Notes: generated by a model not told the origin, from the sequence alone. Counted from the stretch's first letter, positions 38,544-48,590 are shown. The stretch: DNA of 64,000 nt from Candidatus Hydrogenosomobacter endosymbioticus (GCF_021654655.1 NZ_AP025225.1:248001-312000); one strand, 5' to 3'. Translations and numbers: made by a program.

Positions 38544-39419
38544 TCATACAGAGTCAGCCCCAGAAATTATTTCTATAAGCTCCTTAGTAACCATATTTTG
38601 CCTAAGTCTGTTATATTGCAACTCTAGCTTTTGTATAAGGTCATTTGCGTTATCAGTTGCTGTATTCATAGCCATAACTCTTGCACCATTTTCGCTTGCC
38701 TCGTGCTCTTTCAGCAATGAAAAAAAACGTGATTCCAAAAATGCCAACAATGCTTTAGACAAAACTCCATCTTCGTCACTGCAAGATATTGCGCCACCGT
38801 TCACAATATTCTTAGGCGGCTGCACGTTAAGCTCCATTGGAAGAAGCCGTATAGAAGTTGGTCGCTGACGCAGAACGCTCTTGAACGTACTATACACAAC
38901 GACCAATTCTTCTATGTTCTTACATTCGAACATGCGTACTCCAGATCTCATAGCACTAATCGCATCACTGAAGCTAAAATAGGAAATATCGCAACCATCA
39001 ACAATACTTCCGCATACTTTATGCATTTTCTCTCGCCCTTTCCTACCTATGCAAAAAATCTTTACAGATTTATTACTTGACATACTCTCTTTAACAACTC
39101 TAGCCGCCATAGCCATCATATTTTCGTTAAAAGAACCACAAAGCCCCTGCTCTGAGCTCAAAATTATAAGAAGCACTTTCCCGCGCTCACTGGGAGCAGC
39201 ACGAAAAGCCCGAACTTCCATCAAAGACCCTTTTTCAACAAACCAATGCGCAGCAGCTGTATCCAGGACAGATCGCACAATAGACTCTAGTTCTTTGCTA
39301 CGAGACAAATCAGAAAGCGCTTTTGAAAACTTCGCACTAGCCACAAGTTTCATTGCGGAAGTAATTTTGCGAGTCGTAGTTATGCTGCTCTTTCTTTTTC
39401 TTATAGATTTCAAGCTCAT
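38544..39419 (-). CDS. atpG: F1 ATP synthase gamma subunit
   Basis: Rotor shaft of F1. The N-terminal helix MSLKSIRKRKSSITTTRKITSAMKLVASAKF and the C-terminal helix AMNTATDNANDLIQKLELQYNRLRQNMVTKELIEIISGA pair as the coiled-coil shaft. The SEQGLCGSFNENM stretch is the conserved core. The 291 residues are a standard length. It follows atpA after 21 bases in the operon. Confidence 0.97.
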   Translation of the reverse strand: MSLKSIRKRKSSITTTRKITSAMKLVASAKFSKALSDLSRSKELESIVRSVLDTAAAHWFVEKGSLMEVRAFRAAPSERGKVLLIILSSEQGLCGSFNENMMAMAARVVKESMSSNKSVKIFCIGRKGREKMHKVCGSIVDGCDISYFSFSDAISAMRSGVRMFECKNIEELVVVYSTFKSVLRQRPTSIRLLPMELNVQPPKNIVNGGAISCSDEDGVLSKALLAFLESRFFSLLKEHEASENGARVMAMNTATDNANDLIQKLELQYNRLRQNMVTKELIEIISGADSV

Positions 39420-39440
39420 GACCTATCCCCAAACGCACAA

Positions 39441-40976
39441 CTATACGAATTTGCTTTTAAACTCTTCCGTGAACACCTTTAACTTTTCAATTAACTGGTC
39501 AGACATCTCTTTTTTTTCGTTAACCTCTGCCATAATGTCCGGAGCCTCTTTTTCAATAGCGGATATTATCCCTTCCTCGAAGCGCGACACATCTTTCACA
39601 TCTATCGAATCAAGATACCCGTTCACAGCTATGAAAATACTAATTACCTGTGAAGCAACAGACAGAGGCGCATACTGCCCCTGCTTCATTACTTCCATAA
39701 GTCTAGCTCCACGACGAAGCATGTTTTGCGTAGTAACGTCTAAATCAGAAGAAAACTGTGCAAAAGCACTCATTTCTTTATACTGCGACAGCTCCAGCTT
39801 CACTGGACCTGAAACGGATTTCATAGCTTTCGTTTGGGCGGCCGAGCCTATCCTACTCACAGAAATACCTATATTTATTGCTGGACGAATACCTCTGTAA
39901 AAAAGATCAGCCTCAAGAAAAATTTGTCCATCGGTAATAGATATGACATTAGTTGGTATATACGCAGAAATATCGCCAGCCTGAGTTTCTACTATTGGAA
40001 GCGCCGTCAGCGAACCTCCTCCCTTTGCATCGCTCATCTTTGCCGCACGCTCAAGAAGCCTTGAGTGCAAGTAAAACACATCTCCAGGATATGCTTCTCT
40101 CCCTGGAGGCCTGCGCAACAGCAGAGACATCTGCCGGTATGCAACTGCATGTTTAGAGAGATCGTCATACACCACAAGAGCATGCCGCCCACTATCCCTG
40201 AAATACTCTCCCAAAGTACACGCGGTATACGGAGAGATAAACTGAAGCGATGCAGATTCAGACGCGGTCGCAGCTATTACAGTAGTATATTGCATAGCGC
40301 CAGATTCTTCTAAAATCTTCACCATATGAGCAACCGTAGACCGCTTTTGCCCTATAGCAACGTATATGCAAGCTACATTTGGATTTAAAGAGTCGGAATT
40401 AACTTTCTTTTGGTTTATTATCGTATCTATTGCTATTGTCGTTTTTCCGGTTTGCCTGTCTCCTATTATGAGTTCGCGCTGACCGCGCCCTATAGGAAAC
40501 AGCGCATCTATTTCCTTTATTCCTGTCTGAAGAGGCTCTGAAACAGACTTACGATCCATAACACCTGGAGCAGGCTTTTCAACTGGTTCATGAGACGACG
40601 CAACTATAGGCCCTTTCCCGTCTATAGGGTTTCCCAAAGCATCCACAACACGGCCCAAGAACCCATGGCCCACAGGAACAGTCATCACAGAACCTATTCT
40701 GCGCACTATATCTCCTTGCCGTATTTTTCTGTCATCTCCAAATATAACGACCCCAACCATGTCGCTTTCCAGGTTAAGAACCATACCCTTCATACCGGAA
40801 GAAAACTCAACCATCTCGCCAGATTCAACATTATCCAGTCCCCAAACTCTCGCTATACCATCTCCAACAGTAAGAACAAACCCAACTTCCTCAACTTTCA
40901 CATCTCTGTCAAAACCTAAAATTTGCTTCCGCAGAAGTTCCGACACCTCTGAAGCCCTAATTTTGTGACGCTGCAT
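39441..40976 (-). CDS. atpA: F1 ATP synthase alpha subunit
   Basis: Non-catalytic nucleotide-binding subunit. The Walker A GDRQTGKT, the [45 protein letters not shown] block and [17 protein letters not shown] with the arginine finger are intact. The 511 residues match the family. Its start overlaps the end of atpH by 20 bases, so translation is coupled. Confidence 0.98.
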   Translation of the reverse strand: MQRHKIRASEVSELLRKQILGFDRDVKVEEVGFVLTVGDGIARVWGLDNVESGEMVEFSSGMKGMVLNLESDMVGVVIFGDDRKIRQGDIVRRIGSVMTVPVGHGFLGRVVDALGNPIDGKGPIVASSHEPVEKPAPGVMDRKSVSEPLQTGIKEIDALFPIGRGQRELIIGDRQTGKTTIAIDTIINQKKVNSDSLNPNVACIYVAIGQKRSTVAHMVKILEESGAMQYTTVIAATASESASLQFISPYTACTLGEYFRDSGRHALVVYDDLSKHAVAYRQMSLLLRRPPGREAYPGDVFYLHSRLLERAAKMSDAKGGGSLTALPIVETQAGDISAYIPTNVISITDGQIFLEADLFYRGIRPAINIGISVSRIGSAAQTKAMKSVSGPVKLELSQYKEMSAFAQFSSDLDVTTQNMLRRGARLMEVMKQGQYAPLSVASQVISIFIAVNGYLDSIDVKDVSRFEEGIISAIEKEAPDIMAEVNEKKEMSDQLIEKLKVFTEEFKSKFV

Positions 40977-41526
40977 AAATAGCCCCTTCTTCTATACGCT
41001 TAAACGACGTCGCCAAAGACGCGTCTATCATAAAATTGTCCCACAAAAGTATTCCACCAAGAATAAGAGTGCAATCTACCTCTATTTTCAATTCAACCTC
41101 TCTTCCAATTTTCCTCGATATTTGATGCGCTAGAAATTTTTCGTATTTTTTCGGTATAGGAAGAGCGGAAATCATATACGCTTTCACTACCCCGTTTTGT
41201 TGATTTTTCATAAAGTCGAACAGTATAAGAATACTCTGAAGCGAGCTTACTCTTTCATTGTTCACAAGCAGCTCGAAGAAATTTTCTGTTTCTTTTGAGC
41301 ACTCGAACTGTTTTTTGAACTCTTCAAAAAACTCATACTTATACCTATGAGACAAATATTCGCTTGAGACCAGGTTCCACAGCTCATCCGTGGTCTTTGC
41401 CCACAAAACAAACTCTCCGATCTCTCTTCTTACGCTATCTCTTACATCTTTCGGCAAAGAAAACAGAACTTTCGCATATCTCGAACACACGCTGTCGAAC
41501 GCTATAAGTTCTTTAGGCAACTTCAA
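40957..41526 (-). CDS. atpH: F1 ATP synthase delta subunit
   Basis: Peripheral-stalk subunit that clamps F1 to the b subunits. The 189-residue sequence is divergent but keeps the helical N domain ([11 protein letters not shown]) and the typical C-terminal [34 protein letters not shown]. The start is a TTG at 41526 with AAGGAG five bases upstream, a strong site that decides the start. It is first in the atpHAGDC operon; the F0 genes are elsewhere, as usual in alphaproteobacteria. Confidence 0.92.
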   Translation of the reverse strand: MKLPKELIAFDSVCSRYAKVLFSLPKDVRDSVRREIGEFVLWAKTTDELWNLVSSEYLSHRYKYEFFEEFKKQFECSKETENFFELLVNNERVSSLQSILILFDFMKNQQNGVVKAYMISALPIPKKYEKFLAHQISRKIGREVELKIEVDCTLILGGILLWDNFMIDASLATSFKRIEEGAIYAASQN

Positions 41527-41713
41527 GAAGGCTCCTTACAAACGAAAAGCGCACACAACACACGCGCCACTCGCCTACACTATGAAAACACTACAAACTT
41601 CTCGATACTATACTATACAAGTATTTAAAATCATTCAACGCAATAAATAGCTTCAGCATACGTCTAGATATGCCCCTGCAAGCGTAAGCGAATAAATGAA
41701 AAATCTCCGATTC

Positions 41714-42772
41714 TCATGAACATATCCACCCTCCGCCTACAAGAACATCTTCTACGAAGAAAACACACGCCTGGCCAGCAGCCACTCCTTTTTCACAAGA
41801 GTCAAATATAACTTTTGCCCTATAGGAAGACATAGGAACTATGATGGCTCCCATACAATTTCCGCATGATCGAACTTTAACTTCTGCGCGAAAGGTTTCG
41901 CATTTATCTTCAAACCAGTTGACACGCTCCAAACGGACCTCTTTACGCATAAGCTCTCGCTCCGTCCCAACAACAATAGTCTTAGAAAAAGAATCTATAG
42001 AAACAACATAAAGCGGGACAGAAACACCCCCCACTCCAAGTCCTCGTCTCTGCCCTATAGTATATCTGCTGCCACAAGCAGCCTTACTAAGGAAGCGGCC
42101 ACAAGAGTCCATAATACTCCATTCTTCAGAACTTCTGTCAACGCTGCGCACGCTATCCATTTTTTCTATAACTTCTCTGAAACATATGTCTGCGCTTGAT
42201 TTTTTGCTGCAAACAGAAACAAGACCAAGCTCCTTAGCTCGAGCTCTGGTTTGCTCTTTAGTCATTTCTCCAAGCGGAAATAAAGCATGAACTATATGCT
42301 CGCGCAGAACATTAAACAAGAAAAAGCTTTGGTCTCGCTTCTTACATAGAGCTCTTTTAATAAGGTGCCTTGGGCCGTCTTTCGTTTTCCTAGCATAATG
42401 ACCAGTAGCAAAAAAATCTGCATCAAACATTTTCATAACGACATACAAAAAACGAATTTTTATATGCCTGTTGCAAACAGCGCAAGGAAGCGGCGTCTCT
42501 CCACTGTTATAGCTTTCATTGAAATAATCTATTACCTTTGCTTTGAATAAATCACAAACATCAACGGAATAATGTGCCACCATCAACGAGCCGCATACAC
42601 TTCGTATGTCGTCCCTTGCCAATTCACATGAGTTAGACTCCGATAAGAACATAACCATGTTCACAGCTATTGCATCAAATCCATCTTTAACGATAAGAGC
42701 CACGCAAAGAGAGCTGTCCACTCCTCCAGACACGCCCACGATAACTTTTCTCTTTCTCAAATACGCACACAT
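41714..42772 (-). CDS. mnmA: tRNA-specific 2-thiouridylase
   Basis: Inserts sulfur at C2 of the wobble uridine 34 of tRNA-Glu, -Gln and -Lys. The P-loop VGVSGGVDSSLCVAL, TPLPCAVCNRHIKI with the first catalytic Cys, FATGHYARK, and SADICFREV with the second catalytic Cys are all visible. GSRYTIGQRRGLGVGG and a C-terminal beta-barrel follow. The 352 residues are a normal length. A tRNA-Glu(UUC), a natural substrate, is encoded less than 1 kb away on the same strand. Confidence 0.96.
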   Translation of the reverse strand: MCAYLRKRKVIVGVSGGVDSSLCVALIVKDGFDAIAVNMVMFLSESNSCELARDDIRSVCGSLMVAHYSVDVCDLFKAKVIDYFNESYNSGETPLPCAVCNRHIKIRFLYVVMKMFDADFFATGHYARKTKDGPRHLIKRALCKKRDQSFFLFNVLREHIVHALFPLGEMTKEQTRARAKELGLVSVCSKKSSADICFREVIEKMDSVRSVDRSSEEWSIMDSCGRFLSKAACGSRYTIGQRRGLGVGGVSVPLYVVSIDSFSKTIVVGTERELMRKEVRLERVNWFEDKCETFRAEVKVRSCGNCMGAIIVPMSSYRAKVIFDSCEKGVAAGQACVFFVEDVLVGGGWICS

Positions 42773-42864
42773 TTCAACTTAACGCCGCTCGCACAAAGCC
42801 ACAACCATTTGGTCGAATACACCCGCGCGCTATCACAAAATCTGCTCATCCAAATCTGCGACAA

Positions 42865-43383
42865 CTATGCTGACTCACTTTTATCCCCAACAACTCTCTC
42901 CAGCTCTTCTTGGGAGCATAGCCCCATAAGAACCGGATTATTGGGAGAAAGATTCGCCGAATTCCAATATGTTTCATCTTTAATTGCCTGAACAGTTCTT
43001 TTAGTAGTCCCCAAGAGGTCGCAAATTTGCTTTATTTCTACATGAGGAAAATTTTTTAGTATCCAAAGTATAGCCTCTGGCCTCTCCTGACGCTTAACAA
43101 TCGGTGTATATTTTTTCTTGTTTTTGCGCTCCTTCGCACACAGATCATAACGGTGAAGCTTAAGCCTTGCAGACTGATCCTTAGAACACCTTTCTATCTC
43201 TTCTTCCGTAAGTTGTCCGTTTGCTATAGGGTTGAGCTCTTGTATGTACGACCCAATTTCATTGGCAAGCGCCTCAACCTCCACGATATGCAAATCACAA
43301 AACTCTGCTATTTGCCTAAAAGTAACGCAAGTGTTATTGATTAACCATAAAGCTGTAGCTTTGCGCATCAAAGGCCTATCCAT
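42865..43383 (-). CDS. trcR: Cell-cycle transcriptional regulator TrcR (DUF1013)
   Basis: DUF1013 proteins are confined to Alphaproteobacteria, and the Sinorhizobium and Caulobacter members are called TrcR, essential regulators linked to cell-cycle transcription. The 172-residue product begins MDRPLMRKATALWLINNTCVTFRQIAEFCDLHIVEVEALA, the family N terminus with a helix-turn-helix-like segment. A second one lies near WILKNFPHVEIKQICDLLGTTKRTVQAIKDETYWN. A GAGGA precedes the ATG. It lies downstream of tRNA-Glu on the same strand, 26 bases from it. Confidence 0.9.
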   Translation of the reverse strand: MDRPLMRKATALWLINNTCVTFRQIAEFCDLHIVEVEALANEIGSYIQELNPIANGQLTEEEIERCSKDQSARLKLHRYDLCAKERKNKKKYTPIVKRQERPEAILWILKNFPHVEIKQICDLLGTTKRTVQAIKDETYWNSANLSPNNPVLMGLCSQEELERVVGDKSESA

Positions 43384-43409
43384 AAAATCCTCGTAGTAAT
43401 AAACTGGTC

Positions 43410-43482
43410 TATCCCCAACGGGAATCGAACCCGTGTTTTCGCCTTGAAAGGGCGATGTCCTAGACCGCTAGACGATGGGGAC
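43410..43482 (-). tRNA. tRNA-Glu (anticodon UUC)
   Basis: The minus strand starts GTCCCCATCGTCTAGCGGTC and has the anticodon stem-loop CGCCCTTTCAAGGCG with TTC as anticodon. The T arm contains GGGTTCGATTCCC. The acceptor pairs GTCCCCA with TGGGGAT, with G-U as the first pair. The CCA end is not encoded and must be added. MnmA, encoded nearby, modifies its wobble base. Confidence 0.97.
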
Positions 43483-43491
43483 GCTGAGCCA

Positions 43492-43520
43492 ATTCTGCAT
43501 CAAACAGATAAAAAAAACAA
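43492..43520 (-). promoter_or_regulatory. Candidate promoter of tRNA-Glu
   Basis: On the minus strand TTGTTT (43520-43515) and CAGAAT (43497-43492) are spaced by 17 bases, and the tRNA 5' end lies nine bases after the -10. The -10 is off-consensus. Confidence 0.4.
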
Positions 43521-43632
43521 GGCTTGCGAATCATACCAGAACACAGTGTAATTTGGGTTTCTTACAGCTCACTTCTTAGGCTATTTTACTCGATTGTCCC
43601 ACCAAATTTTATGTCAAATAGGCTCAAACCTT

Positions 43633-43661
43633 TTGTAAATTTGGGAGTAAAGTGATATGCT
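43633..43661 (+). promoter_or_regulatory. Candidate promoter of secD-secF
   Basis: TTGTAA (43633-43638) and TATGCT (43656-43661) are separated by 17 bases, with the secD ATG about 49 bases after the likely start site. Confidence 0.45.
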
Positions 43662-43716
43662 TTCATAAGGTTGTTTCGCAGATGTGTTGTTGCACTCATA
43701 AATAAGGATTCAAAGG

Positions 43717-45300
43717 ATGTATGTATCTCGGCTTAGAGCGACTTTTTTTGTGTTGATTTCTGCCGCTTGCTTTTTACTGTCTGCGGTTGCTTTTCTGCCA
43801 AAACATATAAGAGACAACATGCCACACTGGCTTCCAAGCAAGTCTTTGGTCCTGGGACTGGATCTTCAGGGCGGAGTTCATCTTCTGCTTGAAGTTGGAA
43901 CAAAAGAACTAATGGCAGAACGATATGCTGGAGTTGCAAAGTCTATAAAGGATGCTCTTCGCAAAGAAAAAATACGATATAGCCGTGTAAAAAGCGACTC
44001 TAGCGGTGTATCACTTGCGATTGTAAGTGATATAGGAGCTGGAGCTGCGGCCCAGGTTCTGCAAAAATCTCTTCGCAATTTTTCTGGTCAGCTTGATATT
44101 AAGCCTTCTGGATCTGGCATGCATATAAAATTTAATACTTCTACAGCCCAACAGATGGTTTCGCAAGCAGTTGAACAATCGATAGAGGTTGTACGAAAAA
44201 GAGTTGATGTTGCTGGAACTGCGGAGATTCTCATACAAAAGCAGGGAGAAGACATGATCGTGCTGCAGATTCCTGGGTTTGATGACCCTCAGAGGGTGCG
44301 CAGTCTTTTGGGCAAAACAGCTAAGTTGACGTTTAGGTGGGTGGAAGGGATAGCTAAGAAAGAAGATTCTGGTCAGAGCACTGACTCGGCGTCTGTTTTA
44401 GCTCCATACAAACAAGATGGAGAGTCCTATTATATGGTTAAAAAAGAGACTTTGCTCACCGGAGAGGACCTGCTTCGTGCATTCCCGTCTCAAGATGAGC
44501 GCGGGCTGCCTGCAATAGGAATTGAGTTTACGTCTCAAGGGGGGCGAGTGTTTGCAGAGGTCACCGACCCATCTATAAATAAAGGAAAAATGTTTGCAAT
44601 AGTACTTGATGAAAAGGTCCTAATGGCCCCGAGAATTAGCGTTCATATTCAGGATGGAAAAGGCATAATAACCGGTGGACAGTATGGATTTTCTGTTCAG
44701 GAGGCTAATGACTTATCTCTTTTGATGCGCTCTGGAGCTCTTCCTGCACCTCTTAAAGTTGTTGAAGAAAAAGTTGTTGGTCCGGGCCTTGGAAGGGATT
44801 CAATCTATCTAGGTGGCGTTGCGACTCTGATAGCTATAGCAGCTGTATGCGTTTTCATGCTGTGCGCATACTCTTTCTTTGGAATATTTGCTGTTATAGG
44901 CGTGTTTTTTAATTTATGTTTTCTTATGGCGGCCCTGATATATATAGGAGCTACCCTTACTCTTCCTGGTATTGCTGGAATTGCTCTTACCATAGGCATG
45001 GCTGTGGATTCCAATGTTCTTATAAACGAGAGAATAAAGGAAGAGGTCAGGTCTGGGCGACGATTGATAAGCGCTATAGATTCAGGACACAGGAAAGCTA
45101 TGAATACAATAATAGACTCTAACGCTACGACTCTTGTTGGCGCGTTCATACTATATCTACTCGGCACTGGAACGGTACAGGGATTTGCAGTAACTCTCGC
45201 GCTGGGAATAATAACTTCTATGTTTACGTCGATCGAACTTACAAAATTTTTTATAGTGCTTTGGCTTCAGAGGTTTAATCCAAAGAAGCTTTGGATTTAG
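43717..45300 (+). CDS. secD: Protein translocase subunit SecD
   Basis: With SecF it uses the proton-motive force to pull preproteins across the inner membrane after SecA. The 527-residue protein has an N-terminal helix and LGLDLQGGVHLLLEV, the D1 motif. A large periplasmic P1 domain comes next, then five more helices with GIAGIALTIGMAVDSNVLINERIKEE, the RND-fold motif carrying the conserved Asp. Length is close to the alphaproteobacterial norm. yajC, often upstream, is absent; a divergent tRNA-Glu stands there. Confidence 0.97.
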   Translation: MYVSRLRATFFVLISAACFLLSAVAFLPKHIRDNMPHWLPSKSLVLGLDLQGGVHLLLEVGTKELMAERYAGVAKSIKDALRKEKIRYSRVKSDSSGVSLAIVSDIGAGAAAQVLQKSLRNFSGQLDIKPSGSGMHIKFNTSTAQQMVSQAVEQSIEVVRKRVDVAGTAEILIQKQGEDMIVLQIPGFDDPQRVRSLLGKTAKLTFRWVEGIAKKEDSGQSTDSASVLAPYKQDGESYYMVKKETLLTGEDLLRAFPSQDERGLPAIGIEFTSQGGRVFAEVTDPSINKGKMFAIVLDEKVLMAPRISVHIQDGKGIITGGQYGFSVQEANDLSLLMRSGALPAPLKVVEEKVVGPGLGRDSIYLGGVATLIAIAAVCVFMLCAYSFFGIFAVIGVFFNLCFLMAALIYIGATLTLPGIAGIALTIGMAVDSNVLINERIKEEVRSGRRLISAIDSGHRKAMNTIIDSNATTLVGAFILYLLGTGTVQGFAVTLALGIITSMFTSIELTKFFIVLWLQRFNPKKLWI

Positions 45301-45398
45301 GTATGCGCGGAATATGTGTTGTTGTCTTGCTGGGGTTTTCAAATGTGTTCATCTGATGATTATCTAGAACGTTGTTTAAAGCGGAGGAAGTAAAAAAT

Positions 45399-46361
45399 AT
45401 GGCAATTATCTCTATACCAAATAATGCTAATTTCCCGTTTGCTAAAAACAAATGGATGCCTGTTATACTGTTCGTAGGTTTCATCGCCGCGTGTTTTATA
45501 GCATCATTAATCAAAGGAATAAATTACGGCATCGACTTTAAAGGTGGAATCGTCATAGAGGCAGAGCTTCCCGCAAATCAGTCTATGGACCTGAACGAAA
45601 TTCGAAGCAAACTTAAAAAAGCTTTAGGTAATCGAGAAATCTCTATCCAGGAAATTGGAGCAAAGTCAGGCAAAGCGCTTATGATACGCACAGAGAAAGA
45701 CGAAAAAAAAGATGTAGAGCATTCTATAAAGCCAATTAAAGACACGCTAGACCATAAAACAGTGTATCGAAAAATAGAGTTTACTGGACCAAAAGTTGGA
45801 CAAGAACTAATAAACAACGGGATAAAGTCTGTATTTTGGGCTCTTTTTGCTATAACACTGTATGTATGCGTACGGTTTAAGTGGCAGTATGGCGTTTGCT
45901 CTATTCTTGCGTTGCTTCACGATTGTGTTGGAATTATCGGATTTTTCGCTGTTTCTCAGAAAGAATTCAACGAAGGAGCCGTGGTTGCGATACTGATAAC
46001 GGCATCATACTCTATTAACGACACAGTTATAATATTCGATAGGATACGAGAAAAATTAGCAATGAAAAGAGGAACGGATTTTTCAGAAATAGTAAACAGG
46101 GGTATAAACGAAACACTTCCAAGAACTATATTGACATCAACGACCACTCTTTTGGCATTATTCACTCTTTATATGTTCGGCGGGAATATAGTAAGTGACT
46201 TTAGTTTACCAATATTGATCGGGATATTCATCGGGTCGTATTCTTCTATATTCATTTCAGGCCCTCTTCTTGTGTGGTTTAAAGAACTTGGAGCTACAGG
46301 CTCTCTAGTTACTGACGAAAAATCGAATAAAGAAAGCAATTCACCTGTTACCAGCACATGA
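45399..46361 (+). CDS. secF: Protein translocase subunit SecF
   Basis: Partner of SecD. GINYGIDFKGGIVIEA is the family N-terminal motif, and SINDTVIIFDRIREKLAMKRG the conserved helix 4 region. The start is the ATG at 45399 (320 residues), with GGAGGAA upstream. A TTG at 45372 in the same frame lacks such a site. It follows secD after about 98 bases. The Ser/Asn-rich C-terminal tail is short. Confidence 0.96.
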   Translation: MAIISIPNNANFPFAKNKWMPVILFVGFIAACFIASLIKGINYGIDFKGGIVIEAELPANQSMDLNEIRSKLKKALGNREISIQEIGAKSGKALMIRTEKDEKKDVEHSIKPIKDTLDHKTVYRKIEFTGPKVGQELINNGIKSVFWALFAITLYVCVRFKWQYGVCSILALLHDCVGIIGFFAVSQKEFNEGAVVAILITASYSINDTVIIFDRIREKLAMKRGTDFSEIVNRGINETLPRTILTSTTTLLALFTLYMFGGNIVSDFSLPILIGIFIGSYSSIFISGPLLVWFKELGATGSLVTDEKSNKESNSPVTST

Positions 46362-46507
46362 TTATACAAACCCCTTGCAGAGGGAAATTATAAGAAAACG
46401 TTTACGGTGTTTTCGGTATTGATTGTGAAACTGTTATAGTGTTTAAATAGAGCATTGGTAGAATAGTGCGAATAGCATGATATAGACAGCCTGCCGGAGC
46501 GGATGTA

Positions 46508-47635
46508 ATGAAAAGTTTTTATGTAAAATGTTTGGTCGTTTTTGGAGTTTTCATAGCGATAGCAGCCGGGTCTGTTAAGTTATATGACGACTACTTTATT
46601 TCTAGATATTCACTAGTAAATGGTCTAGATCATTATGGATTCCACGACGAGAAACAGAAACAATCCATACAAAGACTCTTCCAGATGGCGTCTATCATAC
46701 CAGCTGATAAAACTATAGAAGAGTGCTTTCCTAAAAGAGCTTCTGGAATAGAATTTATTTCTGACATAACAAAAGTTGTAGAAGCCACAAAAACGCATTT
46801 TACACTTCGTTCTGGAAACCAGGAAAGGTGGGAGGTTTCCCCTCAGGAATGGATGCTACAGAACAAAGAGAAGATTATTTCTGATTTAAAAACGCTCGGT
46901 TTCATATCAGCCATATCGCCAAGACACAAATATACTGATGCTGTATGTATTCTTGGAGCATCTGCGCAGCGTATGGAATACAGAATCAGGTATGCGAATT
47001 TCCTTATAGGATCTGGAATGAAGGTAAGATCTGTGATTTTGTTGGCAGGAGAGAGATACGCAACAAAAGGTATAGATGGATCTCAGGAATCGCTTTCTGA
47101 GGTTGCAAGGAAGTTCGGTCTTAACGACTGGAAGAAAGTAACGGAGACGCATCTAATCCAATACATATACAGTAAATCCGCCCTAAATAGCCGAAAAGAT
47201 ATATTTGTCCACGTAATAGACACTCCTAGGCGCGATTTGCCAAGACCAACTACTCAGACAACGATCATGGAGCTAATCAAGTGGCTGAAAAGTCACCGAG
47301 AGGTTCAGGACATCGTGTTTGTCTCTAACCAGCCATATGTAAAATATCAAAAGGCCGTCATTGACTCTATTTTTAAAGCTCAAAATGTGACAGTAAAGTA
47401 TGAAGTTGTTGGAGGGCCAGTTCTCGATGCGACCAATCCTCAGGCTATTCTGGAAGGGCTTGGAACGTTTATATGGGCAGCGTCCCCGTCGCTGTTGTAT
47501 TCAATAAAGACTGAAAGCAAAAATTTGTCCCCAGAATTAATGGCTATAGAAGAAGAAACAAAGCAAAAACTGAAGGATTTATATTCTCAGTCTCCGTTTA
47601 TTTATCAAACTCTTCCTGCAAACCTGAGACCTTGA
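46508..47635 (+). CDS. Membrane-anchored orphan, perhaps remotely DUF218-like
   Basis: Not recognised with confidence. A single N-terminal helix (about residues 5-24) anchors or exports the 375-residue protein. The central part has AVCILGASAQRMEYRIRYANFLIGSG, later ILLAGERYAT, TTQTTIMELIKWLKSH and DIVFVSNQPYVKYQKAVI. In order and spacing these recall the alternating-strand pattern of DUF218/SanA-type proteins (LGGG...R...A, SGG, ST.eN, TS.yH..R), but the key motifs are not exact. The start is well supported by GGAG eight bases before the ATG. It is followed by a 640-base gap, with no operon partner. Confidence 0.65.
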   Translation: MKSFYVKCLVVFGVFIAIAAGSVKLYDDYFISRYSLVNGLDHYGFHDEKQKQSIQRLFQMASIIPADKTIEECFPKRASGIEFISDITKVVEATKTHFTLRSGNQERWEVSPQEWMLQNKEKIISDLKTLGFISAISPRHKYTDAVCILGASAQRMEYRIRYANFLIGSGMKVRSVILLAGERYATKGIDGSQESLSEVARKFGLNDWKKVTETHLIQYIYSKSALNSRKDIFVHVIDTPRRDLPRPTTQTTIMELIKWLKSHREVQDIVFVSNQPYVKYQKAVIDSIFKAQNVTVKYEVVGGPVLDATNPQAILEGLGTFIWAASPSLLYSIKTESKNLSPELMAIEEETKQKLKDLYSQSPFIYQTLPANLRP

Positions 47636-48277
47636 AAGAAGTTTTTTCCCCTACGTGTGTGTATGAAAGAAGCCACCGCGCTAGCTATGCAAAGTTTAAT
47701 CGCACATATGTTTGATGCGAGGTAAAATGGGTAGAAGAGTTGCGGCATTCTGGATATGCCCGTGACCGAGGAAAGCAGGAAGAAATACTATAAATACAGT
47801 CCCGAAACACGCAGAAAATTTCCCCATACAAAAAGTCGCAATATCCGCGCTGACGACTAAAGGCATCTCGTGAGACGGGCTCCATGCACGGGGGGGGTTC
47901 CCCGCTCATTAAATCGCAACGATAGCCGGGCCAGAAAAACCACGCCAGTACTCCACCACAGAAAAACCGACAGCGCACCCGCTCTTAGTTTCTTCGCATA
48001 TTTTATCACCACCTAAAACAAAATAAAACTATTACGCCGACAACTAACCTAATCCCACCTTTCTAAAAAAACACAACGACAAACTATCACGAAAATATCG
48101 CTTCGTCTAAAGCACAAAGCTCGAAAACCCACGTCTATACTTACATAAAACACGCACAAAACCACCGCAAAGGAAAGGCCAAAAAGCCAAAACCCAAAAC
48201 AGAGTACAACGCACAGCGACTCACATAAAAGCCACATTCCAAGCTAAGCTGAAGAAACCTCCAGCTCCGCGAGCAAG
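47636..48277. other. 642-base region without a recognised gene
   Basis: Neither strand holds a convincing coding region. The middle (47700-47960) is GC-richer than its surroundings and has several short stems (CGTG...CACG) and a run of eight G at 47890-47897 followed by TTCCCC. It may encode a structured RNA, but it matched no consensus I know (RNase P, tmRNA, 6S and SRP were considered). A hydrophobic 62-codon minus-strand frame (48237-48049) just after rplX is very Cys/Val/Phe-rich and is not called. Confidence 0.4.
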
Positions 48278-48589
48278 CTACACGGCTTCTCCAGTCTTCT
48301 TAGAATACCGAACTTTCTTATCACCATCAAATCTGAATCCAACCCTTGTGGGAGACCCCGTTTTCGAATCAACCAGAGCAACGTTGGAAATATGTATAGG
48401 CGCCTCTTTCTCAACCCTTCCACCTTCGGGATTTTTGTAAGAAGGCTTAACATGCCGGATCACAAAATTCGCACCCTCTACAACCACTTTGCAAGAATCA
48501 CGAACCACGCGAGCAACCTTACCAACATGACCCTTAGACTTGCCAACCGTAACAACTACGGTATCACCTTTACGAATTTTCCACGCCAT
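48278..48589 (-). CDS. rplX: Large-subunit ribosomal protein L24
   Basis: Early-assembly 50S protein near the exit tunnel. KIRKGDTVVVTVGKSKGHVGKVARV is the KOW motif, and HVKPSYKNPEGGRVEKEAPIHISNVALVD is the conserved centre. The 103 residues are a standard length. It starts two bases after the rplN stop, in the spc-operon order L14-L24, but L5 (rplE), which normally follows, is absent. The C-terminal part is the family standard TRVGFRFDGDKKVR. Confidence 0.97.
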   Translation of the reverse strand: MAWKIRKGDTVVVTVGKSKGHVGKVARVVRDSCKVVVEGANFVIRHVKPSYKNPEGGRVEKEAPIHISNVALVDSKTGSPTRVGFRFDGDKKVRYSKKTGEAV

Positions 48590-48590
48590 A

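Noticed and set aside
40065-40313. Frames opposite the atpA coding region
   Set aside because: Shadows of the F1 alpha gene without independent start signals.
47700-47960. RNase P, tmRNA, 6S or SRP RNA
   Set aside because: A GAGGAAAG word near 47770 resembles the RNase P CR-I start, but the rest of the conserved core is missing; no TTCGACA or T-arm for tmRNA and no GGAAGG-AGCAG loop for SRP RNA.
47685-47978. 97-codon minus-strand frame in the GC-richer intergenic region
   Set aside because: Arg/Cys/Phe-rich composition typical of a chance frame across non-coding DNA; no start signal or motif.
48049-48237. 62-codon hydrophobic minus-strand frame right after rplX
   Set aside because: Very Cys/Val/Phe-rich, with no good ribosome binding site and no match to L5 or L36, which might be expected there.
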